A stretch of 64,000 bases of DNA from Thermomonas sp. GTDB taxonomy: Bacteria > Pseudomonadota > Gammaproteobacteria > Xanthomonadales > Xanthomonadaceae. The stretch covers positions 186,001 through 250,000 of the forward strand of contig NZ_JAMLIW010000001.1 in assembly GCF_023953935.1 (NCBI RefSeq), written 5' to 3'. Of the stretch, positions 1-8,197 are shown one piece after another; position 1 is the stretch's first letter, and the number at the start of each line of letters is the position of its first letter. Under the pieces are notes generated by a model. That model was not told the DNA's origin. It saw only the letters and a program-made list of their open reading frames with translations, and made no database searches. The position numbers were made by a program, and so were the translations under genes.

Positions 1-273
1 GAACGTGCGCTGCTGCTGGGCATCGTCAACCGCGTGGTGGCCGCTGCCGATCTGGAGGCAGAAACCATGAAGCTGGCCACGCAGCTCGCCAATGCGGCGC
101 CGCTGGCGCTGCGCGGAATGCTCGACTGCGTGAACGTGGGCGGCGAGTGCGGGATCGAGGAAGGCCTGGAGTACGAATCCGCGCAGTTCGGGCTGATGTT
201 CGCCACCGAGGACATGCGCGAAGGCACGTCGGCATTCCTGGAAAAGCGCAAGCCGACCTTCGCCGGGAAATGA
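1..273 (+). CDS. Enoyl-CoA hydratase/isomerase, C-terminal part (5' end outside window)
   Basis: The first 90 codons visible, reading in frame from base 1, match the C-terminal end of the crotonase superfamily (enoyl-CoA hydratase, fatty-acid beta-oxidation). The typical features are the IVNRVV segment, a run of small helices with APLALRGM, and the closing segment EGLEYESAQFGLMFATEDMREGTSAFLEKRKPTF, given here only as its key parts: AQFGLMFATED followed by EGTSAFLEKRKP. The catalytic region lies outside the window, so the exact substrate cannot be judged. Its TGA overlaps the ATG of the next gene (ATGA), suggesting translational coupling. Confidence 0.88.
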   Translation, partial: ERALLLGIVNRVVAAADLEAETMKLATQLANAAPLALRGMLDCVNVGGECGIEEGLEYESAQFGLMFATEDMREGTSAFLEKRKPTFAGK

Positions 274-647
274 CGCGGGCGACCCGCCCCTGCCCGTCCT
301 GCGGCTGCACGGCACCGGACCGCGCCCACGCGGTGCTGGCCGCGCTGCGGGAAGACGACCTGGACGCGGCGCTGGCGCTCGGCCTGCTCGACCTGCCGCA
401 CTGCGCAAGCTGCCGCGAAGATTGCAACGCCATGCTGGCCGCCGCCAGCCAGGCCCGCCAGTTTGCCCTCGCCGCCCGCGACCGCCATCGCGCACGGGCG
501 CTGCGGCTGGCGCGGATCCAGTCCGAACGCGAAGCCGCGCGGCGTCCGGCGCAGGTCAATCGCCTCGCACCGGACCCGGCCCTGCCCGCCGCCGCCGCTG
601 ACGCCTTGGCCCGCGCGCTGGCGCGGGTGAAGTCGCGGCGCGGATGA
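270..647 (+). CDS. Small protein with paired Cys motifs, possible zinc ribbon
   Basis: A 125-residue protein that I cannot assign to a named family. It starts at the ATG overlapping the enoyl-CoA hydratase stop and ends four bases into the endonuclease III gene, so it is the middle gene of a tight run. Near the N-terminus there are two Cys clusters, CPSCGC (residues 8-13) and CASCREDC (about residues 45-52), which could bind a metal. The rest is Arg/Ala-rich and probably helical. The position next to nth hints at a nucleic-acid or redox context, but that is only an inference from neighbourhood. Confidence 0.72.
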   Translation: MTRATRPCPSCGCTAPDRAHAVLAALREDDLDAALALGLLDLPHCASCREDCNAMLAAASQARQFALAARDRHRARALRLARIQSEREAARRPAQVNRLAPDPALPAAAADALARALARVKSRRG

Positions 648-1390
648 GCAAGTCACGCGCCGCCGCGTCACCCCATTCACCCGCACCGACCAAGCCGCGT
701 GCCGCCCGCGGCAGCAAGCTCACGCCGGCGGAAATCGATGCGTTGTTCGCGCGCCTGCGCGAGGCCAACCCGCAGCCCACCACCGAACTGGAATATTCCA
801 GCCCGTTCGAGCTTCTGGTGGCCGTGGTGCTTTCGGCACAGGCCACCGACGTCGGTGTCAACAGGGCCACCCGTCGGCTTTATCCGATTGCCAGCACGCC
901 TGGAGCAATCCTGGCGCTGGGCGAGGACGGCTTGAAGGAGTGCATCAATGGCATCGGCCTGTACAACGCCAAAGCGGCACATCTGATCGCGTTGTGCCAA
1001 TTGCTTCTGGAGCGCCACGGTGGCGAGGTGCCGCGCACCCGCGAGGAACTCGAGGCCCTGCCCGGCGTGGGCCGCAAGACCGCCAACGTCGTCCTCAACA
1101 TTGCCTTCGGGCAGCCCACCATCGCCGTGGACACGCATATCTTCCGGGTCGCCAACCGCACCGGACTGGCGCCTGGAAAGAACGTGCGCGCGGTGGAAGA
1201 CAAGCTGTTGCGCCTGGTGCCGGAGGAATTTCGGCGCAACGCCCACCACTGGCTGATCCTGCACGGGCGCTACGTATGCAGGGCGCGCAAACCGGACTGC
1301 GCGCACTGCCTGCTGCACGACCTGTGCCGGTGGCCGGAGAAGGCGCCGCTGGCCATCGGCGACAGCGCCTGGCGGTCAATCGCGCGATGA
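644..1390 (+). CDS. nth: Endonuclease III, DNA glycosylase/AP lyase
   Basis: This 248-residue base-excision-repair enzyme removes oxidised pyrimidines and nicks the resulting abasic site. The helix-hairpin-helix LPGVGRKTA lies at residues 139-147 and holds the catalytic Lys145. The catalytic Asp163 is in VDTHIFRV (Lys120 and Asp138 in the E. coli enzyme). The C-terminal 4Fe-4S ligands have the family spacing C-x6-C-x2-C-x5-C at Cys212, 219, 222 and 228. The protein carries a basic N-terminal extension of about 25 residues compared with E. coli. The start overlaps the preceding stop by four bases. At the 3' end the gene overlaps the convergent DUF3999 gene by 15 bases. Confidence 0.96.
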   Translation: MSKSRAAASPHSPAPTKPRAARGSKLTPAEIDALFARLREANPQPTTELEYSSPFELLVAVVLSAQATDVGVNRATRRLYPIASTPGAILALGEDGLKECINGIGLYNAKAAHLIALCQLLLERHGGEVPRTREELEALPGVGRKTANVVLNIAFGQPTIAVDTHIFRVANRTGLAPGKNVRAVEDKLLRLVPEEFRRNAHHWLILHGRYVCRARKPDCAHCLLHDLCRWPEKAPLAIGDSAWRSIAR

Positions 1391-2758
1391 GCCGCCGTGG
1401 GCCCGCAGCAGGGTGAACGCAAAACCGACGACCACCAGCGCCCCCAGCACCAGCAGCGCCCACAGGGTCAGTGTCTTCCAGTCGCGCGGCGCCGGCGCGG
1501 GCGAATAGGCGGCGGCCCCGGCGCGCGCGCGCGCGGGCCCCAGCACCGCCGGCGCCGGTGACCACTGCGCGCCGCGCTGCGTCCACAGCGCGTCCAGCAT
1601 CGGACCCACGGCGTCGGCTGCGACTTCCTCGGACGCGCTTCCCGCCACCAGCACATACGGCGGCGTGCCCTGATCGAGGAACACCAGACTGCCGGGCACA
1701 TAGCCCAGCCGCAGGGTCGGAGCCAGCGCCGGCGTCGTCCCCGCGTCCGGCTGCAGACGCCAATCGTGGTCCTGGATCACGTAGTGCAGGTCCAGCGGCG
1801 GCGAGGACCGTGCTTCCCCGGCATCGTCCAGGCGCCACGCATTCCAGCCAGCGGCGCGCAGTTTCCACGCCGGTGGACTGGTGTCGGCGCTGCGCGCCGC
1901 CCCATCCCGACTGAACAAGCTCCAGCGCACGCTGCTGTTGGCAGGCATCACCACGTCCACGCGCTGGATCGGATAACGACCTTCGAGTCGATACTGGAAA
2001 CCGGCCTCCGCGGAGGCGGGTGTCGGCGCGGCGGCCAGTTCGAGCCAGCGCCAGTTCGCGGGTTCGGCGGCCTCGCGCCATTCCCCGCGCACGCCGCTCA
2101 GGCGCAGGGCAGCACCGTCCTGCAGCGACAGCAGCCGCAGGTAGCGTGGCGGAGACGCCAGCGCGATGCGGTTGCTGCGCAGCTCCTGCCCCTGGTTGCG
2201 CAACTGCACCAGCCGCACCTGTGGATCGAGAATCCGCCAATCTCGCAGGTCATCGCTGCCTTCCAGCCGATAGCCCAGATCCACCGCCGCGGCGTCGTTG
2301 CCCCAGTCCAGCAGCAGCGCCTGCATCCGCGTGCTGTCGGCGCCCAGATCCACCAGCCAACCGCTGCCGCCGGTCGCATCCGCACGCTGCGCCGTGACAT
2401 CGCGCACGGACACCACCGCGCCATCGGTATCGCGGCGCACCATCACGCTCAGATCGGCGCCGGTCGTCGCCGCGTCCGCCGGCAAGGGAAACCAGCGCAG
2501 CGCCGTGGCCTGCACGCGCGCCGACGGTGGCTGCGCCGGCATCACGATGCTGGCCACCCGCCGCCCCTTGGCATCCAGCACGCGCACATCGCGCAAATCC
2601 GGCCAGTACGCCGCGCGATACACCGCGTCGTCCAGCGGCACCCGGTACGCACCGGCATCGGCGCGCGACAGCTGCAGCGGCCATTGCTGCGCGTATCTGT
2701 CCGCGGCCTGCGAGGCCAGCGGCAACAGCGCGAGGAACAGTGCCAGCCAACGCTTCAT
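1376..2758 (-). CDS. DUF3999 envelope protein
   Basis: A 460-residue protein with an N-terminal signal peptide (MKRWLALFLALLPLASQAAD, probable cleavage near residue 20), a long beta-rich periplasmic region, and one C-terminal membrane helix (about residues 432-452) with a short basic tail. This layout matches DUF3999, a family of unknown function commonly next to DUF2339. I chose the ATG at 2758 over an upstream in-frame start because it begins the signal peptide and forms an ATGA overlap with the stop of the DUF2339 gene. The two proteins are probably made together and may form an envelope complex; no reaction can be assigned. Confidence 0.87.
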   Translation of the reverse strand: MKRWLALFLALLPLASQAADRYAQQWPLQLSRADAGAYRVPLDDAVYRAAYWPDLRDVRVLDAKGRRVASIVMPAQPPSARVQATALRWFPLPADAATTGADLSVMVRRDTDGAVVSVRDVTAQRADATGGSGWLVDLGADSTRMQALLLDWGNDAAAVDLGYRLEGSDDLRDWRILDPQVRLVQLRNQGQELRSNRIALASPPRYLRLLSLQDGAALRLSGVRGEWREAAEPANWRWLELAAAPTPASAEAGFQYRLEGRYPIQRVDVVMPANSSVRWSLFSRDGAARSADTSPPAWKLRAAGWNAWRLDDAGEARSSPPLDLHYVIQDHDWRLQPDAGTTPALAPTLRLGYVPGSLVFLDQGTPPYVLVAGSASEEVAADAVGPMLDALWTQRGAQWSPAPAVLGPARARAGAAAYSPAPAPRDWKTLTLWALLVLGALVVVGFAFTLLRAHGGSSRD

Positions 2759-5526
2759 CCCTTCCCCTCGCTGCCTGTCGTCGCTGCCCCCATGGCCGCA
2801 CGTCGTGGCGGCACCGGCGCCAGCCAACCCACCAGCGTGCACAGCAATCCATACACGATGAACGCACCAATGCCGAGCAAATCACCCAGATTGCCGCGAT
2901 CCACCAGCAACAGCTTGAGCAAGACCACGCCCATGAGCAAGGCTCCCGCCAGCCACAGCCCCCAATGGCCACGCCGCGACCCGGAAAACCAGCCGGCCAC
3001 GCCCAGCAGGCTCCACACCACGGTCAGGCCGGTCTGGGACAGGCTGGCACCCGGAAGGTCGGCATCCCATGCAACGCCACCCCAATGGCAGACCGCCCGC
3101 AGGGTCAGGACACTCACCAGCAGCAGGCCCGCGAGCGCCAGCCAGACCACGGGAAGCGATCCGGCCCCGGCGGCCGCGGCGCGGTGGCTGCGCAACCAGA
3201 CCGCCAGCAACAACAGCATTGCGATCTGGGCCAAATCCAGCGGATTGAACACGACGATCCACGGCAGCGGCGCGCTGTGCCCGGAATGGAACAACATCAG
3301 CACCCACCACAACCCGAGCGCGAGGAAAACCAGCAGGCGCAACGCGGCCTGGAACGGCGCAAACCCGGCGCCCAACGGCGGCGCCAGCCAGGCGGCACGG
3401 CGCAGCGAGACCGCCGCAAGCACCAGCCACGGCAGCGCCAGCAGCATGCCGACCCAGCCATCGGCCAAGACAAAACGCTCGCCGACGAACGCGGCCAGCA
3501 GCGACAGCACCGTCGGCCACAGCAGCCACCACGCCAGCTGCGCCAGTCCTGCCACCCGGCCGCTGGCATTGCGCAAGCCCACCAGCGCCCGCGCCGCGAA
3601 CGCGGCGAACAGCGGCCAGATCCACGCCCCATGTCCGGCAAACGGCTGGCCGTCGGCGCTCCACTGCGCCCAGGCCAGCGGGAACGCCAGCAGCAGGGCC
3701 ACCAGCGTGGTCAGGGCCAAGGCCCGCGCCGGGGACCGTCGGTGGTATTCCGCCACCAGCCAGCCGGTGGCGCCAACCAGCAGCAGGATCCAATGCAGGC
3801 GCTCGCCCGAATCCGCAAATGCCTCGATCTCCCGAAGGAAGGACAACAGCCACCAGAACAGCCCCCACAGATAGGCGGTGACGGCCATGCCATCGCCCGC
3901 ATTGCGCCGATACAGGAGGGCAACCGCGAAACCGCCGCAGGCCACCAGCAGCCCGCTCATGAAGGCGGCATTGGCAAATGGCAACGCAGCAGGCGGGTGA
4001 TCCAGCGCGCCGAATCCGACCGTGAGCAGCGCGAACGCCGCGGCCAGTTGCAAACCCAGGCCCGCCCAGCGCGGCAATCGCCGCGACTGCATGAAGCCCA
4101 GCCAGACCAGGCCCGCGCCCTCGAGCGCGAACACCGAGGCGGTCGCCCGCGCCGACAGTGCCAGCGGCACCGCCAGCGTGGCAAAGCCGACCGCGAGCAC
4201 CGCGTAGCCGCGAGCCAGCAGCGCCATCCGCGACCGCGGCAGCAGCAGCTTCGCCAGAATGGCGTACAGCGCCGCCAGCCCCAGCGCGCACAGCGCCAGC
4301 GTCATGCGCTGCCCCGGCAACATGCCCGCTTGCATCGAGAACGCGACCAGCGGCGTCCCGAACAGCAGGCTGCCATCGATCCGCGCGCCGCCGGGGGTTG
4401 GCGCCTTGCGCGCATACAGGATCGGCAGCAGCAGATAGAAGCCGAAGAACAGCAGCAGGAACGGCTCGGTGCTGGCGAAGTGTTCCGGTCGGTACTCCAG
4501 CAATCCCCACAAGGTGCCAATGCCGAAGGTGAAGGCAAATCCCAGCAAGTTGAGAACCCGCCACGGTCGCACCCAGGCGATCGCGAAGATGCCTGCGTTG
4601 AGGGCCGCGTAATAGCTGAACAAGGCCACATGGTTGCCGCCGCCGGTGGACAGCCACAGCGGCGCCAGGAAGCCGGCCAGCACGCCGAGGATCACCAGCG
4701 TGCGTGAATCCTGCAGCACCGCCATCACCGACAGCCCGGCGATGAACGCGACGCTGATCGCGAACGCCGGTCCCGCCCCGAGCAGGTCGTAGCGCTTGCT
4801 GGCGGCGAACGTCACCAGCAGCAGGATGCCGATCGCCCCGCCCTGCAGCGCGAGCGCAAAGCTGCGGTGGCTGTCCCGTTTGCGCCAGCCGAACACCAGG
4901 CCGGCCAGCGCCGCCGCGGCCACCCCGGCCAGACGGAATTCGATCGGCAACCGCAGCCAGCCCTGGTCGCTGGCATAGCGCAGCAGCGCCGCCACGCCCG
5001 CCAGCAACACCAGCATGCCCACCTTGACCGGCACGTTCCCGGTGGTGAACCAGCCCTTCACGCGTTCGACGCCACGTTCGACCCAGTCGGGCTCGTCGCG
5101 CGGGGACGCGGCTGGCGATGGCGGCAGCGGGGGCGGCATGGACGGCGCCTGCGCCTCTTCCCCGTCGCCTCCGGCGGGCTCAGCCGTCTCCGCTGCCGTC
5201 TCCGCTGCCGCTTCCACGGGCGTCGTTCTGGATCTCGTGGCGGGCGTCTCGGCCAGCGGTGACCACCGCGGCTGCGACGCGTATGCCGGCACCCAGGGCG
5301 CAGGGTCTTCTGCGGCCACCGCGTCATCCGGCTCGGCAGGGGGTCCCGCGGTGGCCGGCGCAGCCGCTTCCGCCGGCATCTCCGCCGCCCGCCGGGAAAC
5401 CGCCCGCTCCAGCACTTCGACCCGCTGGCGCAGGCCGGACAGCTTCACCAAGGCCACCACCAACAACACCGGCATGGCCAGCAATGCCAGCAGTGCAACC
5501 AGCCCCACCGCCACCAGTTCATCCAT
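2755..5526 (-). CDS. DUF2339 polytopic membrane protein
   Basis: A very hydrophobic protein of 923 residues. An N-terminal helix (MDELVAVGLVALLALLAMPV) is followed by a short coiled-coil-like stretch, a Pro/Ala-rich linker to about residue 150, and then more than twenty predicted membrane helices. This is the DUF2339 architecture (large integral membrane proteins of unknown function). I prefer the ATG at 5526; another in-frame start exists at 5556. It is the first gene of a two-gene operon with the DUF3999 gene, whose ATG overlaps its stop. A transport or envelope-modification role is conceivable but nothing in the sequence proves it. Confidence 0.88.
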   Translation of the reverse strand: MDELVAVGLVALLALLAMPVLLVVALVKLSGLRQRVEVLERAVSRRAAEMPAEAAAPATAGPPAEPDDAVAAEDPAPWVPAYASQPRWSPLAETPATRSRTTPVEAAAETAAETAEPAGGDGEEAQAPSMPPPLPPSPAASPRDEPDWVERGVERVKGWFTTGNVPVKVGMLVLLAGVAALLRYASDQGWLRLPIEFRLAGVAAAALAGLVFGWRKRDSHRSFALALQGGAIGILLLVTFAASKRYDLLGAGPAFAISVAFIAGLSVMAVLQDSRTLVILGVLAGFLAPLWLSTGGGNHVALFSYYAALNAGIFAIAWVRPWRVLNLLGFAFTFGIGTLWGLLEYRPEHFASTEPFLLLFFGFYLLLPILYARKAPTPGGARIDGSLLFGTPLVAFSMQAGMLPGQRMTLALCALGLAALYAILAKLLLPRSRMALLARGYAVLAVGFATLAVPLALSARATASVFALEGAGLVWLGFMQSRRLPRWAGLGLQLAAAFALLTVGFGALDHPPAALPFANAAFMSGLLVACGGFAVALLYRRNAGDGMAVTAYLWGLFWWLLSFLREIEAFADSGERLHWILLLVGATGWLVAEYHRRSPARALALTTLVALLLAFPLAWAQWSADGQPFAGHGAWIWPLFAAFAARALVGLRNASGRVAGLAQLAWWLLWPTVLSLLAAFVGERFVLADGWVGMLLALPWLVLAAVSLRRAAWLAPPLGAGFAPFQAALRLLVFLALGLWWVLMLFHSGHSAPLPWIVVFNPLDLAQIAMLLLLAVWLRSHRAAAAGAGSLPVVWLALAGLLLVSVLTLRAVCHWGGVAWDADLPGASLSQTGLTVVWSLLGVAGWFSGSRRGHWGLWLAGALLMGVVLLKLLLVDRGNLGDLLGIGAFIVYGLLCTLVGWLAPVPPRRAAMGAATTGSEGKG

Positions 5527-5673
5527 GCTGGGTCGCCAGTCCCGCAAAAGGCGCACTCTAACCCATCACCACAGCCGCACGGAACCTGAACGCACCTGCC
5601 TCCATCGCCACCGCCAGCGCGCACTGCCGTTAGCATTTACACTTCGACGGGACCCATTCCACGAGGCTACGCA

Positions 5674-6039
5674 ATGCACCCATTCAACCCTCTTTCGCGC
5701 ACGGGTTTCACCGCCCTGCTCGCCGCCGCCGCACTCGCCCTGACCCTGTCGCCATCGGCTGCATTCGCTGCGGGCCAGGCACAAGGCGGCGCCGCGCCCG
5801 CCAAGCCGTCCGGGCATGAACACGGTTTTGGCCAGATCGACACCGACCACGACGGTCGGATTTCCCGGACCGAATTTGCCGCCGCGCACGGCGGGAAATC
5901 CGATCGCTTCGCCTCGATCGACGGCAACGGCGATGGCTTCATCAGCCAGCAGGAATTCGATGCCCACCACGCGGCGATGGGTGCGGCGACCGAGGGCCAC
6001 GCGCCGGCTGCCGACGGCGAGCACGCCGGCCACCATTGA
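5674..6039 (+). CDS. Secreted EF-hand calcium-binding protein
   Basis: A 121-residue exported protein. The signal peptide covers about residues 1-33 (basic start, hydrophobic core, cleavage after AFAA). Two EF-hand loops follow: [12 protein letters not shown] (residues 56-67) and [12 protein letters not shown] (83-94), both with Asp at positions 1, 3 and 5, Gly at 6 and Glu at 12, the classic calcium-ligand pattern. The C-terminal tail is rich in His and Ala (HHAAMG..., EHAGHH) and might bind another metal. Short periplasmic EF-hand proteins of this kind are common in Xanthomonadaceae; the role is not established. Confidence 0.88.
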   Translation: MHPFNPLSRTGFTALLAAAALALTLSPSAAFAAGQAQGGAAPAKPSGHEHGFGQIDTDHDGRISRTEFAAAHGGKSDRFASIDGNGDGFISQQEFDAHHAAMGAATEGHAPAADGEHAGHH

Positions 6040-6109
6040 GCGCGGCCTCGGCAGCGCCCGCCGCAAGGCCCGCCCGGACGTCGGTTCGGGCAGCCGCGGG
6101 GCTGGAAGC

Positions 6110-6811
6110 ATGAGCGGCGCGGCGCAGCCCAGCGCACCCACGCCGATGGCCGCGCGTTTTCGCGGCTACCTGCCGGTCGTGGTGGATGTCGAAACCGGCG
6201 GTTTCGACTGGAACCGGCACGCCCTGCTCGAGATCGCCGCGATTCCGCTCGAATTCGATGCCGACGGCCGCTTCGTCCCCGGCGAAGTGGCGCACGCCAA
6301 CCTCGCCCCCGCGCCCGGCACCCTGATCGATCCCAAATCACTGGCTGTCACGGGAATCCGGCTCGGCCACCCGCTGCGTGGCGAACTGGACGAACGCGCG
6401 GGCCTCGACAAAGTGTTCGCACCGGTGCGTGCGGCGATCAAACGTCACGGCTGCCAGCGCGCGATCCTAGTCGGCCACAACGCCCACTTCGACCTCAATT
6501 TCCTCAACGCCGCCGTCGCCCGGGTCGGCCACAAGCGCAACCCCTTCCATCCGTTCAGCGTGTTCGACACCGTGACCATGGCGGCCCTGGCCTACGGCCA
6601 GACCGTGCTGGCGCGCGCCGCCTTCGCGGCCGGCATCGGCTGGGACCCGAACGAAGCGCACTCGGCGATCTACGACGCCGAGCAGACCGCCAAACTCTTC
6701 TGCACCATCGCCAACGCCTGGCCGCCGCTGGCCCATGCCGCCGCGCCATTTCCGGACGCAGCGGCCGGGGATGACGACGGCGATCCGCGCGACGTGCAAG
6801 GCTGCACGTAA
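6110..6811 (+). CDS. rnt: Ribonuclease T, 3'-5' exoribonuclease
   Basis: A 233-residue DEDDh exonuclease of the DnaQ fold, which trims the 3' ends of tRNA and other stable RNAs. ExoI is Asp26/Glu28 in [10 protein letters not shown], ExoII is the [10 protein letters not shown] block, and ExoIII is [11 protein letters not shown], holding the His and the last Asp. Length and the [19 protein letters not shown] segment are typical of RNase T. The ATG at 6110 is chosen because the family begins shortly before the [11 protein letters not shown] segment. The C-terminal 25 residues are Asp-rich and extend past the fold. Alpha-family hairpin elements follow directly downstream. Confidence 0.94.
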   Translation: MSGAAQPSAPTPMAARFRGYLPVVVDVETGGFDWNRHALLEIAAIPLEFDADGRFVPGEVAHANLAPAPGTLIDPKSLAVTGIRLGHPLRGELDERAGLDKVFAPVRAAIKRHGCQRAILVGHNAHFDLNFLNAAVARVGHKRNPFHPFSVFDTVTMAALAYGQTVLARAAFAAGIGWDPNEAHSAIYDAEQTAKLFCTIANAWPPLAHAAAPFPDAAAGDDDGDPRDVQGCT

Positions 6812-6863
6812 GCGTCGGGACGCCGATCCGGCGCTCATCGCGGGCAGCTTGCCCAAGGCAGAC

Positions 6864-6918
6864 AATCGACGCCATGAATGGCGTCGATTAGCCTGCATGT
6901 ACGCACTTGCGGCGTGCC
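6864..6918 (+). repeat. Alpha-family hairpin element, copy 1
   Basis: A perfect 12-base-pair hairpin (AATCGACGCCAT, loop GA, ATGGCGTCGATT; 6864-6889) followed by the conserved tail AGCCTGCATGTACGCACTTG and then CGGCGTG. The same hairpin-plus-tail arrangement occurs at 6968-7018 and 42641-42693 with a different stem sequence. No clear outer stem surrounds this copy. It lies in the convergent gap between rnt and the CBU_0592-like gene. Confidence 0.75.
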
Positions 6919-6936
6919 TACGCGCAGACACGACAC

Positions 6937-7048
6937 GTTCGTCGAGGGCCGCTTTTGCGCAGGGACAATCGGCGCCATGGATGGCGCCGATTAGCCTACA
7001 TGGACGTACTTGCGGCGTGTCCCTGTGCAAAAGCGGCCTTCGGCGAAC
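6937..7048 (+). repeat. Alpha-family hairpin element, copy 2, with long outer stem
   Basis: A nested structure. The outer arms 6937-6967 and 7018-7048 pair over 31 positions; the three imperfect positions are all G·U wobbles on the plus strand. Inside is a perfect 12-base-pair hairpin (AATCGGCGCCAT, loop GG, ATGGCGCCGATT; 6968-6993) followed by the conserved AGCCTACATGGACGTACTTG and CGGCGTG. The stem differs from copy 1 at matching positions on both sides, so pairing is kept while sequence changes. The remaining bases of the 6812-7092 gap show no further gene or signal. Confidence 0.8.
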
Positions 7049-7092
7049 AACGCGAAGACGCTATCAAGCCAAAGCAACTCACCGCCGCACGG

Positions 7093-7365
7093 TCAAGTTT
7101 TCACCGCGCCTGATTTCAGCCTCAACATTCGCAAGATACCGTAGGCGCTGATCGCCACCCAGGCGGCTTCCAGCACGAACACCGACACATTGAACTTGCC
7201 GACCAACGAGACCAGCACGCCGCCGGAACCGAACAGATTGAGCAACTGGTACACGATGCCCGTGCCCGCCAACCGCCCGGCCTGCAGCAGGAAAAACGCC
7301 AGCAACACGCCCAGCGTGCCGCAAATCCCCACCCAGTCGTACCACGCCAGATTGATTGCCATCAT
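7093..7365 (-). CDS. Small membrane protein, CBU_0592-like family
   Basis: A 90-residue protein with three predicted membrane helices. It resembles the small CBU_0592 membrane-protein family, recognisable from WYDWVGICGTLGVLLAFFLL near the start, the LLNLFGSGGVLVSL middle and the FVLEAAWVAISAYGILR end. Function is unknown. Its ATG overlaps the stop of rlmB (ATGA), so it is the second gene of a two-gene operon. Two adjacent ATG codons are possible starts and make no practical difference. Confidence 0.8.
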   Translation of the reverse strand: MMAINLAWYDWVGICGTLGVLLAFFLLQAGRLAGTGIVYQLLNLFGSGGVLVSLVGKFNVSVFVLEAAWVAISAYGILRMLRLKSGAVKT

Positions 7366-8108
7366 CGACTCCTCTGCCGCACGGCTTCGAACAGGGCAAC
7401 GCCGGCGGCCACCGACACGTTCAGGCTCTCGAGACCGCCCGGCATCGGAATTTTCACCAACTGGTCGCAGTGCTCGCGGGTGAGCCGGCGCAGCCCTTCG
7501 CCCTCGCCGCCCAACACCAGCGCCACGTTGCCGACCAGATCCAGCGCATACAGCGACGCCTCGGCTTCACCGGCCAGGCCGTAAACCCATACACCCAGCT
7601 TCTGCAGCTCGCGCAAGCTGCGCGACAGGTTGGTGACGGCAAACATCGGCAGCGTGTCCGCCGCGCCCGCCGAGGTCTTGCGGACGGTGGCATTGACCTG
7701 CACCGCCTTGTCCTTCGGGATCACCACCGCCGTCGCACCGGCGGCCGCCGCGCTGCGCAGGCAGGCGCCGAGGTTGTGCGGATCCTGCACGCCGTCCAGC
7801 ACCAGCAGCAGCGCGCGTCCCGCCGCGGCCTCGACCAGCGCCGGCAATTCGTGTTCGTCCCAGGGCTTCGCGGCCGCATAGCGCGCCGCCGCGCCCTGAT
7901 GTCGGAGCCCGCCGGCCACCCCGTCCAGCGCCTGCGCCGGCACCCGGCGCACCTCGATTTCGCGTCGCCGCGCCTGCTGCTCGATCTCGACGATGCGCGG
8001 ATTCCGGCCACCGGCTTCCAGCAGCACTTCCAGCACATGCTCGGCGTCGTGCTCCAGCGCCGAGGCCACCGGATTCAGCCCGACCACCCATTGCGACGAT
8101 TTGCTCAT
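7362..8108 (-). CDS. rlmB: 23S rRNA (guanosine-2'-O)-methyltransferase RlmB
   Basis: A 248-residue SPOUT-class (TrmH family) methyltransferase that modifies G2251 in the peptidyl-transferase P loop of 23S rRNA. An N-terminal substrate-binding domain (VVGLNPVASALEH) is followed by the three signature motifs. Motif 1 is LDGVQDPHNLGACLRSA, with the Asn and Arg used in catalysis. Motif 2 is ALVLGGEGEGLRRL. Motif 3 is MPGGLESLNVSVAAGVALFE, which forms the deep-knot cofactor site. Length is standard. It is divergent from the gene at 8198. Confidence 0.95.
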   Translation of the reverse strand: MSKSSQWVVGLNPVASALEHDAEHVLEVLLEAGGRNPRIVEIEQQARRREIEVRRVPAQALDGVAGGLRHQGAAARYAAAKPWDEHELPALVEAAAGRALLLVLDGVQDPHNLGACLRSAAAAGATAVVIPKDKAVQVNATVRKTSAGAADTLPMFAVTNLSRSLRELQKLGVWVYGLAGEAEASLYALDLVGNVALVLGGEGEGLRRLTREHCDQLVKIPMPGGLESLNVSVAAGVALFEAVRQRSR

Positions 8109-8197
8109 GCGCGCATTGTGCCGCAGCCGGACACCACCACGCGGCGATTTCCTGCATGTACCATGGACGAAGAAGCCACGAAGCCGAGGGTCGGGCC

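Noticed and set aside
2527..4707. Long plus-strand open frame across DUF3999/DUF2339
   Set aside because: Gln/Arg/Pro-rich mirror of the membrane proteins on the minus strand; no family features.
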